The position numbers and the translations under genes were made by a program. This document shows, one piece after another, positions 17,010-26,006 of a stretch of DNA of 64,000 nt. Origin of the DNA: CAMCYM01 sp964405405. Lineage in GTDB: Bacteria > Bacteroidota > Bacteroidia > Flavobacteriales_D > Sanyastnellaceae. The notes beneath the pieces were generated by a model. That model saw nothing but the letters and a program-made list of their open reading frames with translations, had not been told where the DNA came from and searched no databases. Numbering within the stretch: the stretch's first letter is position 1; the number at the start of each line of letters is the position of its first letter. The stretch lies in assembly GCA_964405405.1 (NCBI GenBank), contig CAYONT010000003.1, forward strand, positions 77,217-141,216. The letters are read 5' to 3'.

Positions 17010-17510
17010 ATGCGAAAGCTCCTTTTCATGCTGGGCCTGCTGACGGGATGGGCCGTGGTAAGCCAAACGTCGGCTCAACTTCCAGAGCCCGGGCCGGACA
17101 TCGAGAAGGTTTCCCCTCCAGATAGCGGCATCGAGCCCCTTGCACCGCCTCAGGGCGATACCGTGTACTCGGTGCTGGAGTACATGCCGCACCTCATGGA
17201 CTGCAAGGACCTCGATCCCAATGTCCGGGCCACCTGCACCCAGGACGGCATCATGCAGCACCTCGTGCGTCACCTGCAGTACCCGGAGATGGCCCGCGAA
17301 ATGGGACTCGAAGGGCGGGTCTTCATCCGCTTTGTCGTGGGAAAGACGGGCGAGGTGCGCGATGTCTCCGTGTTGCTCGGGGTTCATCCCTTGCTGGACC
17401 AAGCAGCGGTTCAAGCGGTGTCCTCCCTTCCTCCGTTCGCTCCGGGCCGCATCGATGGACGTCCGGTGCGGGTGGAATACAAGCTCCCTGTCGCGTTCAA
17501 ATTGCGTTGA
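17010..17510 (+). CDS. TonB C-terminal domain protein
   Basis: 166 residues with a signal peptide (RKLLFMLGLLTGWAVVSQTS, cleavage near SAQ). The C-terminal half is a TonB_C domain (about 88-166): YPEMAREMGLEGRVFIRFVV, then VHPLLDQAAVQAVSSLPPF. Full TonB has an inner-membrane anchor and a Pro-rich linker; this one appears exported and lacks the linker, so it is more likely one of the small periplasmic TonB-like proteins common in Bacteroidota than the energy transducer itself. It converges with miaE, with only 3 nt between the two stops. Confidence 0.83.
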   Translation: MRKLLFMLGLLTGWAVVSQTSAQLPEPGPDIEKVSPPDSGIEPLAPPQGDTVYSVLEYMPHLMDCKDLDPNVRATCTQDGIMQHLVRHLQYPEMAREMGLEGRVFIRFVVGKTGEVRDVSVLLGVHPLLDQAAVQAVSSLPPFAPGRIDGRPVRVEYKLPVAFKLR

Positions 17511-17513
17511 AAA

Positions 17514-18098
17514 TCAACCGTGGATGGTCGAGGACTGTCCGAAGCGTTGGATGACCTCGGCCTCGTAGGCCAGAAACTCCTGCCACCGTCCGTCTACATC
17601 GATGTCCGGTCCGGCGTGGTCCCGGGCGAGGGAGATGAAGGTTTTGTAGTGGTGGGCTTCGCTCACCATCAAGTCCCAATAAAATTGCCGCAGGTCGGGG
17701 TCCTCCAGTTTTTCTGAGAGCATCTTGAAGCGCTCACAGGAACGGGCTTCGATCATGGCCGAGAACAGCAACCGGTCCACCAACTGCTGCTTCCGGGAGC
17801 CTCCTTGCCGGATGAATCGGGCCAACTCCCCCACATAATCGTCTTTCTGTTCGTGGCGCAGCGTCAGCTCCCGTCCCCGAAGTTTCTCCAGCACCTGCCC
17901 GAAGTGGGCCAATTCCTCTTGGGCAATGGCCGTCAGGGCCTCCACCAAGGCGGTTTCTTGGGGGTATCGAACAATGGTGCTGATGGCGTTGGTGGCGGCT
18001 TTTTGCTCGCACCAGGCGTGGTCAGAAAGCAGGGCCTCGAGGTCGGTTTCTGCCAGTTGTGCCCAGCGGATGTCGGTGGGGATTTTCAGGCCTAACAT
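17514..18098 (-). CDS. miaE: tRNA-(ms2io6A)-hydroxylase MiaE
   Basis: 194 residues. It is a ferritin-like diiron monooxygenase that hydroxylates the isopentenyl group of ms2i6A37 in tRNA. Iron ligands are visible as the Glu in LLSDHAWCEQKAA, EEL.H in AIAQEELAHFGQVLEKL, the Glu in MIEARSCERF, and E..H in VSEAHHYKTFISLA. The length fits. The upstream gap (18099-18168) has a 20-nt tandem duplication (GTGTGGAGTCAGGT-type units, 18142-18181) that reaches into the end of the next gene. Confidence 0.93.
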   Translation of the reverse strand: MLGLKIPTDIRWAQLAETDLEALLSDHAWCEQKAATNAISTIVRYPQETALVEALTAIAQEELAHFGQVLEKLRGRELTLRHEQKDDYVGELARFIRQGGSRKQQLVDRLLFSAMIEARSCERFKMLSEKLEDPDLRQFYWDLMVSEAHHYKTFISLARDHAGPDIDVDGRWQEFLAYEAEVIQRFGQSSTIHG

Positions 18099-18168
18099 GT
18101 TCGGCGGGGATGAGGTCGTTTCGTGTGGAGTTCGGGAAGCTATGTGGAGTCAGGTAAGCCGTGTGGAG

Positions 18169-19065
18169 TCAGGTGAGCCGGAGCAGACTGCCTGTGGGGA
18201 GCAGGTGCCCGTCCACGCCACGCAGGCAAAGTTCGCCCGATGTGGCCGTTTTTCCAGGGGCGAGTCGGTAGGCAATGGTCTCCAGGGTCGTCGGCGAGAG
18301 CCCGCTGTAGGTATTGAGAATCAGGACGCCCTCGGGTTCCAAAAGCTCCAGCGCCGCTTCGAGCAGGGGCAGCAGGTGGTCCTCCAGTTTCCACTTCGCC
18401 CCTTGGGGTCCGATGCCCCAGGTGGGAGGGTCCAAGGCGATGGCCCGGTACCGGTTGCCGCGCCGTTGTTCCCGGCTGACGAAGCGCGAGGCGTCTTCCA
18501 CCACCCACCGGATGCCATCCAGGCCGGAGCGCTCCATGTTGAGCCGGGTCCAGTCAACGACCTGCCGGATGGCGTCCACGTGGGTGACGTCGGCCCCGAC
18601 CGAGCGGGCGGCAAGCGAGGCGCCGCCGGTGTAAGCGAAGAGATTCAGGAACTTGTCGCCTGGGGCCAGCACCTCCGCCAGGTAGTCCCAGTTGGCCGCC
18701 TGCTCGGGGAAGACGCCGACGTGCTTGAACGACGTCAATTCCAACTGAAAACGGAGGTCCAGTCGGCCGTGCCGGTAGCCCATCGTCCACGGCGCGGGCA
18801 GCGACCGCCCGGGCTGCGGAATCCAGCGCCCTTTGGCGACGCCGGTGGGTTCGAACCGCGCGTCCGCCCGCTCCCATTCTTTCAACGGCAGGGCTGCAGG
18901 CCAAACCGCCCCCCCATCCGGCCGCTCCAACAGCACGGAACCGAACCGCTCGAGCCGGCCCCCAAACCCCGAATCCACCAGTTCATAATCGGAGTGAAAA
19001 GCGGGGTACCAGCGCTGGGGGGCCGGAGGCGCGCCCGCTGGGTCGGTGGGAGTGGCAGAAGACAT
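18169..19065 (-). CDS. Class I SAM-dependent methyltransferase, RlmI-like
   Basis: 298 residues from the ATG at 19065. The Rossmann core shows LNLFAYTGGASLAA (motif I) near residue 140, VTHVDAIRQVVDW, and the catalytic-type DPPTWG. This resembles RlmI/RlmK-type 23S rRNA methyltransferases, although the N-terminal PUA domain of RlmI is not evident. Modification of rRNA is therefore inferred. A GACCTTTG element lies 6 nt upstream of the start, divergent from RNase R. Confidence 0.8.
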   Translation of the reverse strand: MSSATPTDPAGAPPAPQRWYPAFHSDYELVDSGFGGRLERFGSVLLERPDGGAVWPAALPLKEWERADARFEPTGVAKGRWIPQPGRSLPAPWTMGYRHGRLDLRFQLELTSFKHVGVFPEQAANWDYLAEVLAPGDKFLNLFAYTGGASLAARSVGADVTHVDAIRQVVDWTRLNMERSGLDGIRWVVEDASRFVSREQRRGNRYRAIALDPPTWGIGPQGAKWKLEDHLLPLLEAALELLEPEGVLILNTYSGLSPTTLETIAYRLAPGKTATSGELCLRGVDGHLLPTGSLLRLT

Positions 19066-19071
19066 GCCCTG

Positions 19072-19079
19072 CAAAGGTC
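19072..19079 (-). promoter_or_regulatory. -7-like element (GACCTTTG), minus strand
   Basis: It ends 6 nt before the methyltransferase ATG at 19065. It pairs back to back with the RNase R element at 19102-19109. Confidence 0.4.
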
Positions 19080-19101
19080 GGCATCCGGACGAAAAAGGTG
19101 G

Positions 19102-19109
19102 CATCTTTG
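19102..19109 (+). promoter_or_regulatory. -7-like element (CATCTTTG) for RNase R
   Basis: One base from TAnnTTTG, it ends 6 nt before the ATG at 19116. The divergent start codons are only 50 nt apart. Confidence 0.4.
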
Positions 19110-19115
19110 TAGAGA

Positions 19116-21242
19116 ATGGCTGCATCCTCCTCCCCAGACGCCCTGCGCCGCCAGGTGCTCGACCTGTTCCGCAAGCACAAAGGCAAGGCCTTCAATCCGA
19201 AGCAGGTGGCCGCTCGGCTCAACATCGTCAACCACGATGTCCGGCGGGCTCTGTCGGAGCTGTTGGACGATTTGGCCCGGGAGGGGGCCTTGGAGTCGCT
19301 GGGACGGGGCCGCTTCCTGGCCGCGGTCCGGACACAGGAGCGGGTCGAGGGGACCATCCAGATCACGCGGTTCGGGCGCGGGTTCGTGATGCAGGACAAC
19401 GGGGAGGAACTTTCGTTGTCGAAGGGGAACACGGGGTCCGCGCTGTGGGGCGATCGGGTGGAGGTGGAATGGGTGCGCCGGGGTTCCCGGCAGTTGCCCC
19501 GGGTGTCGCGGGTCGTGCAGCGGTTGCGACCGCTCATCGTGGTGACCATCGAGCAAGTGCGGGATTATGCCTTCGGCCACCCCGCGGACCAGCGCATCCA
19601 CACGGACTTTTTCATCCCGGCGCGCCACCTCGGAGGGGCGGTGACAGGGGAGAAGGTGCTGGTGGAGATGCTCGATTGGGCGTCGCCCGAGGATTTGCCC
19701 ACGGCTGCGGTGGTCGAAATCCTGGGGAAGGCCGGGGTGCATGAGGTGGAGATGCACGCCATCTTGGCCGAATTCGGTTTGCCCTACACCTTCCCGCCGG
19801 GGGTGGAGGAGGCGGCAGGGGAAATCCGCCGGGAGATTCAGCCGGAGGAGTTGAAGGGACGCCGGGATTTCCGTGAGGTGCTCACGCTCACCATCGACCC
19901 GGAGGATGCGAAGGACTTTGACGATGCGCTCTCGCTGCGGGCGTTGCCCGAGGGCGGATGGGAGGTGGGGGTGCACATCGCGGATGTGACGCACTACCTG
20001 CAGCCGGGCGGGGTCATCGATGCGGAGGCGCGGGTTCGGGCGACCTCGGTGTACCTCGTGGACCGAACGATTCCGATGTTGCCGGAGGTGCTGTCGAACG
20101 ACCTGTGTTCGCTGCGGCCCAACGAAGACCGGCTCGCTTTCAGTGCGGTGTTTCGGATGGATGATGAGGCCCGGATTCAGGAAGAGTGGTTTGGGCGCAC
20201 CGTGATCCACAGCCAGCGGCGGTTTACCTACGCCGAGGCCCAGGAGCGCATTGAGCGGGGGGAGGGGGACCTGGCCGAGGAAATCGGTGTGCTGCACCGG
20301 TTGGCGACCCGGTTGCGGGAACGCCGTTTTGCGGCCGGTGGCATCGACTTCAATACCGAGGAAGTGAAGTTTGAGCTGGATGCCGAGGGACGCCCGCTGC
20401 GGGTGGTGCTGAAGGAGATGAAGGAATCGAATCGGCTCATCGAGGACTTTATGTTGCTCGCCAATGTGCGCGTAGCGACCTTTCTCGGCCGCCCTCCCCA
20501 AGACAAGGCCCAAGTGGCCGGGGCGGGAACGCGGACAGGGGTCTATCGGATCCACGACCGACCCGATCCGGAGAAATTGGGGCAATTGCGGCAGTTTGTT
20601 GCACGGTTTGGCCTGGAAATGGAAAAACCGACGGCAGCGAATGCGGAAGCAGCCATCCGGGATTTGTTGCACCACGCGGCGGGCATGCCCGGCGAAAACG
20701 TTATCAAGACCATGGCGATTCGCTCGATGGCGAAGGCGGAGTACAGCACGAACAACATCGGTCACTACGGTCTGGCGTTCCCGTTTTATACCCACTTCAC
20801 CAGCCCCATCCGGCGTTATCCGGATGTGATGGTGCACCGGTTGCTGCAGCATTACCTCGATGGCAAGGGGTCGGTGGATGCCGGAACGCTCGAAGGGCAA
20901 TGCCGCATCAGCTCGAACATGGAGAAGCGTGCGGCGGAAGCGGAACGGGCGAGCATCAAGTACAAGCAGGTGGAATTCCTGATGACCCGCATCGGGGAAA
21001 CGTTTTATGGCATCATCAACGGGGCGCTCGCCAAGGGCCTGTTTGTGGAACTCGAGGACAACAAGTGCGATGGTTTTGTCCCCAAGGATGCCTTCCCGCC
21101 GGACCACTACGTTTTCAACGAGGAGTTGCTGTGCTTCACGGGGTTGCGCTCCGGTCGGGTGCTGCACATGGGCGACCGGGTGGCGGTGAAGGTGGTGGCG
21201 GCCGATCTCGCCCGGAGGCAGTTGGAGTTCGCGTTGATCTGA
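19116..21242 (+). CDS. rnr: Ribonuclease R
   Basis: 708 residues. It is a 3'-5' processive exoribonuclease of the RNB family that degrades structured RNA. An N-terminal winged-helix region (about 8-65) and cold-shock domains precede the catalytic RNB domain. The active-site motif DPEDAKDFDDALS (about 252-264) provides the Mg-binding Asp residues. The C-terminal S1 domain (about 620-705) includes GLFVELEDNKCDGFV. There is no Lys-rich tail, as is common in Bacteroidota RNase R. It converges with the molybdenum oxidoreductase gene. Confidence 0.95.
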   Translation: MAASSSPDALRRQVLDLFRKHKGKAFNPKQVAARLNIVNHDVRRALSELLDDLAREGALESLGRGRFLAAVRTQERVEGTIQITRFGRGFVMQDNGEELSLSKGNTGSALWGDRVEVEWVRRGSRQLPRVSRVVQRLRPLIVVTIEQVRDYAFGHPADQRIHTDFFIPARHLGGAVTGEKVLVEMLDWASPEDLPTAAVVEILGKAGVHEVEMHAILAEFGLPYTFPPGVEEAAGEIRREIQPEELKGRRDFREVLTLTIDPEDAKDFDDALSLRALPEGGWEVGVHIADVTHYLQPGGVIDAEARVRATSVYLVDRTIPMLPEVLSNDLCSLRPNEDRLAFSAVFRMDDEARIQEEWFGRTVIHSQRRFTYAEAQERIERGEGDLAEEIGVLHRLATRLRERRFAAGGIDFNTEEVKFELDAEGRPLRVVLKEMKESNRLIEDFMLLANVRVATFLGRPPQDKAQVAGAGTRTGVYRIHDRPDPEKLGQLRQFVARFGLEMEKPTAANAEAAIRDLLHHAAGMPGENVIKTMAIRSMAKAEYSTNNIGHYGLAFPFYTHFTSPIRRYPDVMVHRLLQHYLDGKGSVDAGTLEGQCRISSNMEKRAAEAERASIKYKQVEFLMTRIGETFYGIINGALAKGLFVELEDNKCDGFVPKDAFPPDHYVFNEELLCFTGLRSGRVLHMGDRVAVKVVAADLARRQLEFALI

Positions 21243-21294
21243 AGTCGGCGCGGTCGGGGCGGCGCGGGCGGGTCAGTGGGGTGGCGCGGGCGGG

Positions 21295-23586
21295 TCAGGC
21301 GGTGGCCTTTTCGACCCGGATGGGCACCCATTTCGAGGTGGGTGTGTTCGATTTGCGGGCGACGCGGTCGATGGGGACCAAGACGTTCGCCTCGGGGAAG
21401 TAGGTGGCGCAACACCGTTCCGGGATGTCGTAAGGTACGACGATGAAGTGGCGGGCGATGCGTTCCCGGCCGCCGGTGTCGTTGACCAAGTGCACGATGT
21501 CGCCGGTGGCGAGGCCCCGGGAAGCGACGTCGCGGGGGTGCATGAAGACGACGCGGCGCTCATCGTAGATGCCCCGGTAGCGGTCGTCGAGCCCGTAGAT
21601 GGTCGTGTTGAACTGGTCGTGGCTTCGGACCGTCATCATGATGAGCGCGTCGTCGGGCAGTTCCAGCGGCTCCACTTGGGCGCACGTGAAGTGGGCCCTG
21701 CCTGTGGCCGTTGGGAACTGGCCCTCCCGCGCACTGTTGGGCAGGTAGAACCCCTCGGGCTTCCGGGCGCGCTCGTTGTAACGGTCGAACCCCGGGATGA
21801 CCGCTTCGATGGCGTCCCGGATGTGGTCGTAGTGGCGGATCAAGGCCGTCCAGTCCACCGGCGTGCCATCGCCCAGCACCGCACGGGCCAGTTCCGCCAC
21901 GATCGCCGGTTCACTCCGCAGGTCCGCGGAAACCGGCCGCAAATTCCCGCGGGAAGCCTGCACGACCCCCATGCTGTTCTCGCACGTCACGAACTGCGGA
22001 CTGCCCCCCGTTTCGTCTCGGTCTGTGCGGGCCAAACACGGCAAAATCAAGGCTTCCCGGCCCGTGATGAGGTGACTGCGGTTGAGTTTGGTGCTGATTT
22101 GGACCGTCAAATCGCAGCGCTGGAGTGCTTCCGCCGTGAACCGCGTGTCGGGGCTCGCCGAGAGGAAGTTGCCGCCGAGGGCGATGAAGACCCGGATGCG
22201 ACCGGCATGCATGGCCTGGATGCCGTCCACCACGTCCAACCCATGTTCCCGGGGCGGCGCGAACCCGAAGTGCGCCCCCAGCCGGTCGAGAAAGGCGGCC
22301 GACGGTTTCTCGTAGATGCCCATCGTCCGGTCCCCCTGCACGTTCGAATGCCCCCGAACCGGGCACGTCCCCGCCCCTGGCTTGCCGATGGACCCCTTCG
22401 CCAGCAACAAGTTGACGATCTCCTGGATGGTGTCCACCGCCTGCGTGTGCTGCGTGATGCCCATGGCCCAGCACGCGATGATGCGGCGGGCGGGCCTCAG
22501 CATCGCCACCGCCTCCGCGATGCGCTCGGGCGCCACCCCGGATTCCCGCACCAAAAAGTCCGGATCCTGCGCCAGCAGGTGCGCCCGCCACGCCCCAAAC
22601 CCCTCCGTCGCCTGCGCTACAAATTCCGGGTCCAGCACCCCGCCCTCGGCGTCCTCCGCGAGCAACAACGCCCGGGAGATGGCCTGCAGCAGCGCCAAGT
22701 CCCCACCGATCCGCACCTGCAAGTACAGATCCGTGAGCTGCGCCTTGATGCCCAGCGCCCCCCGGAGCTGCTGCGGGTTCTTGAAAGCCACGAGCCCCGT
22801 CTCGACCAGCGGATTCACCGAAATGATGCGGGCGCCACGCTCCTTCGCCTTTTGGAGCGCAGTCAACATCCGCGGGTGGTTTGTGCCTGGGTTTTGGCCT
22901 AAGATGAGGATGACCTCGGCTTGGTGGAAGTCCTCGAGCTTGACGCTGCCCTTGCCGATGCCCAGCGATTCCGTGAGCGCCACGCCGCTGCTTTCGTGGC
23001 ACATGTTGCTGCAATCGGGCAGGTTGTTCGTCCCGAAGGCCCGCACGAAAAGTTGGTACAGAAACGCCGCCTCGTTGCTCGTGCGCCCCGACGTGTAGAA
23101 CAGCGCTTGGTGCGGGTCCGCCAGCCCCCGCAAGTGGCTCGCTATGCGTGCATAAGCTTCCTCCCACGTGATGGGCTCGTAATGCGTGCCCCCCGGCCGG
23201 AGGTACATGGGCTGCGCAATCCGGCCCTTCTTTCCGATGTCATAATCATCCAAGCAGGCCAAATCCGCCACCCCAAACCGCCCGAAAAACGCAGGATCGA
23301 GGTGTTTGGTCGTCGCCTCTTCGGCCACCGCCTTCGCCCCGTTTTCGCAGTACTCCGCCACCGCCGACCGTTCCTCATCTGGGTCGGGCCACGCACAACC
23401 GGGACAATCGGTGCCTCCTTTTTGGTTGAGTTTCAGCAGCGCTTGAATCCCACGAACGGGATCCATTTCGGAGAAGACGTGCTTGAGCGCAGTCACCACG
23501 CCGGTCACCCCCGCAGCGGCATCACCGGGCTTTCCCACCTTGAGATTGCGGTGGGTTTCGGGGTTTTCAGGATTGGGTGAAATCAT
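21295..23586 (-). CDS. FdhF/YdeP-type molybdopterin oxidoreductase
   Basis: 763 residues from the ATG at 23586. It is a bis-MGD oxidoreductase of the YdeP branch, distant from classical formate dehydrogenase. Features are an N-terminal CPGCAWPDPDE cysteine pair, FYTSGRTSNEAAFLYQLFVR, CSNMCHESSGVALTESLG near the Mo site, LILGQNPGTNHPRML, and the C-terminal molydopterin dinucleotide-binding domain. There is no Sec codon. The substrate is unknown; YdeP members are linked to acid resistance or formate-like chemistry in other bacteria. It overlaps the upstream 107-residue gene as ATGA and is the last gene of the molybdenum operon. Confidence 0.9.
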   Translation of the reverse strand: MISPNPENPETHRNLKVGKPGDAAAGVTGVVTALKHVFSEMDPVRGIQALLKLNQKGGTDCPGCAWPDPDEERSAVAEYCENGAKAVAEEATTKHLDPAFFGRFGVADLACLDDYDIGKKGRIAQPMYLRPGGTHYEPITWEEAYARIASHLRGLADPHQALFYTSGRTSNEAAFLYQLFVRAFGTNNLPDCSNMCHESSGVALTESLGIGKGSVKLEDFHQAEVILILGQNPGTNHPRMLTALQKAKERGARIISVNPLVETGLVAFKNPQQLRGALGIKAQLTDLYLQVRIGGDLALLQAISRALLLAEDAEGGVLDPEFVAQATEGFGAWRAHLLAQDPDFLVRESGVAPERIAEAVAMLRPARRIIACWAMGITQHTQAVDTIQEIVNLLLAKGSIGKPGAGTCPVRGHSNVQGDRTMGIYEKPSAAFLDRLGAHFGFAPPREHGLDVVDGIQAMHAGRIRVFIALGGNFLSASPDTRFTAEALQRCDLTVQISTKLNRSHLITGREALILPCLARTDRDETGGSPQFVTCENSMGVVQASRGNLRPVSADLRSEPAIVAELARAVLGDGTPVDWTALIRHYDHIRDAIEAVIPGFDRYNERARKPEGFYLPNSAREGQFPTATGRAHFTCAQVEPLELPDDALIMMTVRSHDQFNTTIYGLDDRYRGIYDERRVVFMHPRDVASRGLATGDIVHLVNDTGGRERIARHFIVVPYDIPERCCATYFPEANVLVPIDRVARKSNTPTSKWVPIRVEKATA

Positions 23587-23906
23587 TCCTTGCCCTTGCA
23601 GGTCAGGTCTTTTTCCACCCGCACAGTGAGCTTTTCGCCGCCTTCGATCGCCACTTCCGCGTCGAAGCCATTGAGGTCGGTGTTGCACCATTGCTGGCCG
23701 AGCACCTCCGGCACGAAGACGATGACAGTCTGTTCGAACCACTGGACGTGGACCTGGCCGTGGTCCTCGCTGCGGAGGAGGGTGTAGCCGATGCTCCCGC
23801 CGGGCAAGGCGGTTTCCTCGGTCACAAAACCTTCTCGATCAAACTGTTCCACCTCAGCGTCGTCGAGTCGGATGCGGAGGTGGTTGCTTTGGAGCCGGAT
23901 GTTCAT
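23583..23906 (-). CDS. Small conserved protein between fdhD and the Mo oxidoreductase
   Basis: 107 residues from the ATG at 23906. It starts MNIRLQSNHLRIRLDDAEVE and ends in a Lys-rich KDLTCKGKE. Predicted mostly beta, with no signal peptide or membrane segment. It overlaps fdhD by 4 nt upstream and the oxidoreductase by 4 nt downstream, so it is tightly coupled to both. I recognise it only as a Bacteroidota family of unknown function (possibly DUF7009). The context suggests a role in maturation of, or electron transfer to, the Mo enzyme. Confidence 0.78.
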   Translation of the reverse strand: MNIRLQSNHLRIRLDDAEVEQFDREGFVTEETALPGGSIGYTLLRSEDHGQVHVQWFEQTVIVFVPEVLGQQWCNTDLNGFDAEVAIEGGEKLTVRVEKDLTCKGKE

Positions 23907-24715
23907 GTGAGGATGCGTTCGGGGTGGGTGTACAAATTCAGGCGGTCGCTGCGCACAAAGCCGCAAAGTGCAATGCCTTGTTCTTGCGCGAGTTGCAAGG
24001 CCAAATCCGATGGCGCACCCACGGCCGCCACGCAGGGAATGCCTGCCATGGTGGCTTTCTGGATGAGTTCGAAGCTCGCCCTGCCGCTCAGCACCAAAAT
24101 TCGGTCAAAGAGGGGCAATTCCCCGCGTTGCAGGGCGCGTCCGATGAGTTTGTCCAGGGCGTTGTGTCGGCCGACGTCTTCGGCGAGGTCGATCAGGGTG
24201 CCTTCGGGGTCGAAGAGGCCGGAGGCATGGATGCCGCCGGTGCGCTCGAATTGGGCCTGGGCCGTGCGCAAACGGTCGGGCAGTCCATAGAGCACGGCGG
24301 GGTCGAAGCGCACGTCCCCGGCGGGCCGCTCGAGCCGCGGCTGGGTCCGGACGGCCTCGAGGGAGGCTTTCCCACAGACGCCGCAGCTCGAGGTGGTGTA
24401 GAAGTGACGTTGGAGCTGGGCAGGCGAGAAGTCGGCCTCCGGGTGCAGCCGGCACAGCACCCGGTCCTCCCCCAGGACTTCGATGCCCAGCAGCTCCTCC
24501 CGCCGCCCCAGGATGCCTTCGGTCCACAGAAAGCCGGCTGCCAGGGCCGGATCGTCCCCCGGGGTCCGCATGGTGATGGACAGGGGCGCCTCGGCCCGCC
24601 TGCCCTCGGGACCCCATTCCACCCGGATCTCCAGCGGGGCTTCGCTGGCGACCCAGTCGGTCTCATGAACAGGGGGCTGGCCGGGCTTGAGGCGGTGGAT
24701 GGGGATGGATTGCAT
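23903..24715 (-). CDS. fdhD: FdhD, formate dehydrogenase accessory sulfurtransferase
   Basis: 270 residues. FdhD transfers sulfur from a cysteine desulfurase to the molybdenum cofactor of FdhF-type enzymes. The redox/sulfur loop CGVCGK in TTSSCGVCGKASLE (about residues 109-122) is conserved. VGRHNALDKLIG, VLSGRASFELIQKA and GAPSDLAL are further family signatures. It overlaps the downstream small gene by 4 nt. The upstream 200-nt gap to mobA contains tandem repeats rather than a clear promoter, although TATCTTTC occurs on the minus strand at 24739-24746. Confidence 0.95.
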   Translation of the reverse strand: MQSIPIHRLKPGQPPVHETDWVASEAPLEIRVEWGPEGRRAEAPLSITMRTPGDDPALAAGFLWTEGILGRREELLGIEVLGEDRVLCRLHPEADFSPAQLQRHFYTTSSCGVCGKASLEAVRTQPRLERPAGDVRFDPAVLYGLPDRLRTAQAQFERTGGIHASGLFDPEGTLIDLAEDVGRHNALDKLIGRALQRGELPLFDRILVLSGRASFELIQKATMAGIPCVAAVGAPSDLALQLAQEQGIALCGFVRSDRLNLYTHPERILT

Positions 24716-24917
24716 GGGAGATGTGCGGCTGCGCCGAAAGATATGCGCCGCTGGGCGACGCGAGACATGCGGCTTCGCCGCGAGACATGCGCCGCTGCGC
24801 GACGCGAGATGTGAGATGTGCGGCTTCGTCGCTGGGGAGCTGCGGGACCGCCGGGGAGCTGGGGGACCGCCGGGGAGCTGGGGGATCGCTGGGGGACCGC
24901 CGGAGGGCGCGGGGCCG
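24716..24917. repeat. Two families of tandem repeats between the MobA fusion gene and fdhD
   Basis: The first half (about 24720-24836) consists of imperfect copies built around GAGAYATGCGSCGCTGCGCGA-like units about 25 nt long. The second half (about 24833-24905) holds four imperfect copies of CGCCGGGGAGCTGGGGGA, 15-19 nt each. No gene is visible. The repeats look like slippage products within an operon spacer. Confidence 0.6.
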
Positions 24918-26006
24918 TCAGGGGGGGTGGTCGATGCTCACGAGGTGGAGCGAGGGGTCGTGGGGGAGGCGGACGGTGTCCCTTTCGCGCCAAACGGCGT
25001 TCAAAGGGAGGTCGTTGTTTCGGAGCCACCGGCAATCCCCAGGTCGGTAGATGGCCACGAGGGGTTCGGGGTGGACGGGGTCGGCGGAGGCGAAGCAGAC
25101 GCTCTTGCCGGAGAGCCGGTGGCACTGGAGGAGCCGGTGGAGCGCGGCATCGTGGAGCAGGGGGTAGTCCACGCCGAGGAGCAGGATGGAAGCCTGGGGG
25201 AAGGCGTCGGCCACGCTGAGCAGGCCGCTGCGGGGTCCAGCGCCCGCGTGGCGGTAGTGGTCGGGCAGGGCATGCCGGTGGGGATAGGGGCCCGGGCCGC
25301 TGATGCAGACGGGGGTGCCGGCGGGGAGGACCCGGGTGAGTTGGCGCGCAGCGCGCTCGAAAGCTGGGAGAGGGGGGGAGGGGAGGTTGGGGTCGGTTTG
25401 GCCTAGAAACGCTTTGTCGCGGCCCATGCGCGTACTTTTTCCGCCGGCCAGCACGCATCCCACCAGGCTCGGCGGGGGGGGCAGCAGCAGCGGCTCGGCA
25501 TTTTCGCAGGCCAAACCCCATTTCAAAACGGCTTCTTCTTTCCAATTCGGGCGCACGACAAGAAGGACGTTGCGGCCGGCATGTTCCGGCTGGCGCATGG
25601 TTTGAAGCCAGGTCGTGAGGGTGGGGGCGAGGCCGGTATCGTGTTGGATTTCGAGGGGGCCGATTTCGTCGACGACGAGGGTGCGGATGTGGGGATCGGC
25701 GGTAGCGGCGTGGAGGCGGTCGAGTGCCCAGCGAAAGCCGCTGGCGGCAAATCGGTAGCGGCCGATGGGGATGTCGTCGGGGTCGGCAGGGGCGTCCTGG
25801 GGGCGTTGCCAAGGATGCTGGTGGCCGGTGGCGAGGTCCTCCCACACGCGCAGGCCGTCGATGTCGGGGCCGCAGATGCCCCCCACGTGACCCCAGGGGT
25901 CGGCTCCATGGGATCGGGCGTCCCGGGCGCGGCGGGCCCACTCACGCAGGTACTGGGTCTTCCCGACGCGAATCGGAAGGGTCAGCAGGTAGAAGCGGGC
26001 GCTCAT
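24918..26006 (-). CDS. P-loop NTPase fused to MobA-like guanylyltransferase
   Basis: 362 residues from the ATG at 26006. The N-terminal part (1-175) looks like a THEP1-type nucleoside-triphosphatase: a degenerate Walker A in LPIRVGKTQYL (GKT at 15-17) and a Walker B/signature VVDEIGPLEI (111-120). The C-terminal part (181-362) is MobA: GCVLAGGKSTRMGRDKAFLG binds GTP, and LLLGVDYPLL is the Mg site. MobA adds GMP to molybdopterin, giving MGD, which FdhF-type enzymes need. The partner NTPase domain is plausible for cofactor or molybdate handling but not proven. It overlaps the upstream membrane-protein gene as ATGA. Confidence 0.85.
   Translation of the reverse strand: MSARFYLLTLPIRVGKTQYLREWARRARDARSHGADPWGHVGGICGPDIDGLRVWEDLATGHQHPWQRPQDAPADPDDIPIGRYRFAASGFRWALDRLHAATADPHIRTLVVDEIGPLEIQHDTGLAPTLTTWLQTMRQPEHAGRNVLLVVRPNWKEEAVLKWGLACENAEPLLLPPPPSLVGCVLAGGKSTRMGRDKAFLGQTDPNLPSPPLPAFERAARQLTRVLPAGTPVCISGPGPYPHRHALPDHYRHAGAGPRSGLLSVADAFPQASILLLGVDYPLLHDAALHRLLQCHRLSGKSVCFASADPVHPEPLVAIYRPGDCRWLRNNDLPLNAVWRERDTVRLPHDPSLHLVSIDHPP

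Noticed and set aside
17010..17510. The energy-transducing TonB protein
   Set aside because: It has a cleavable signal peptide and no Pro-rich periplasm-spanning linker.
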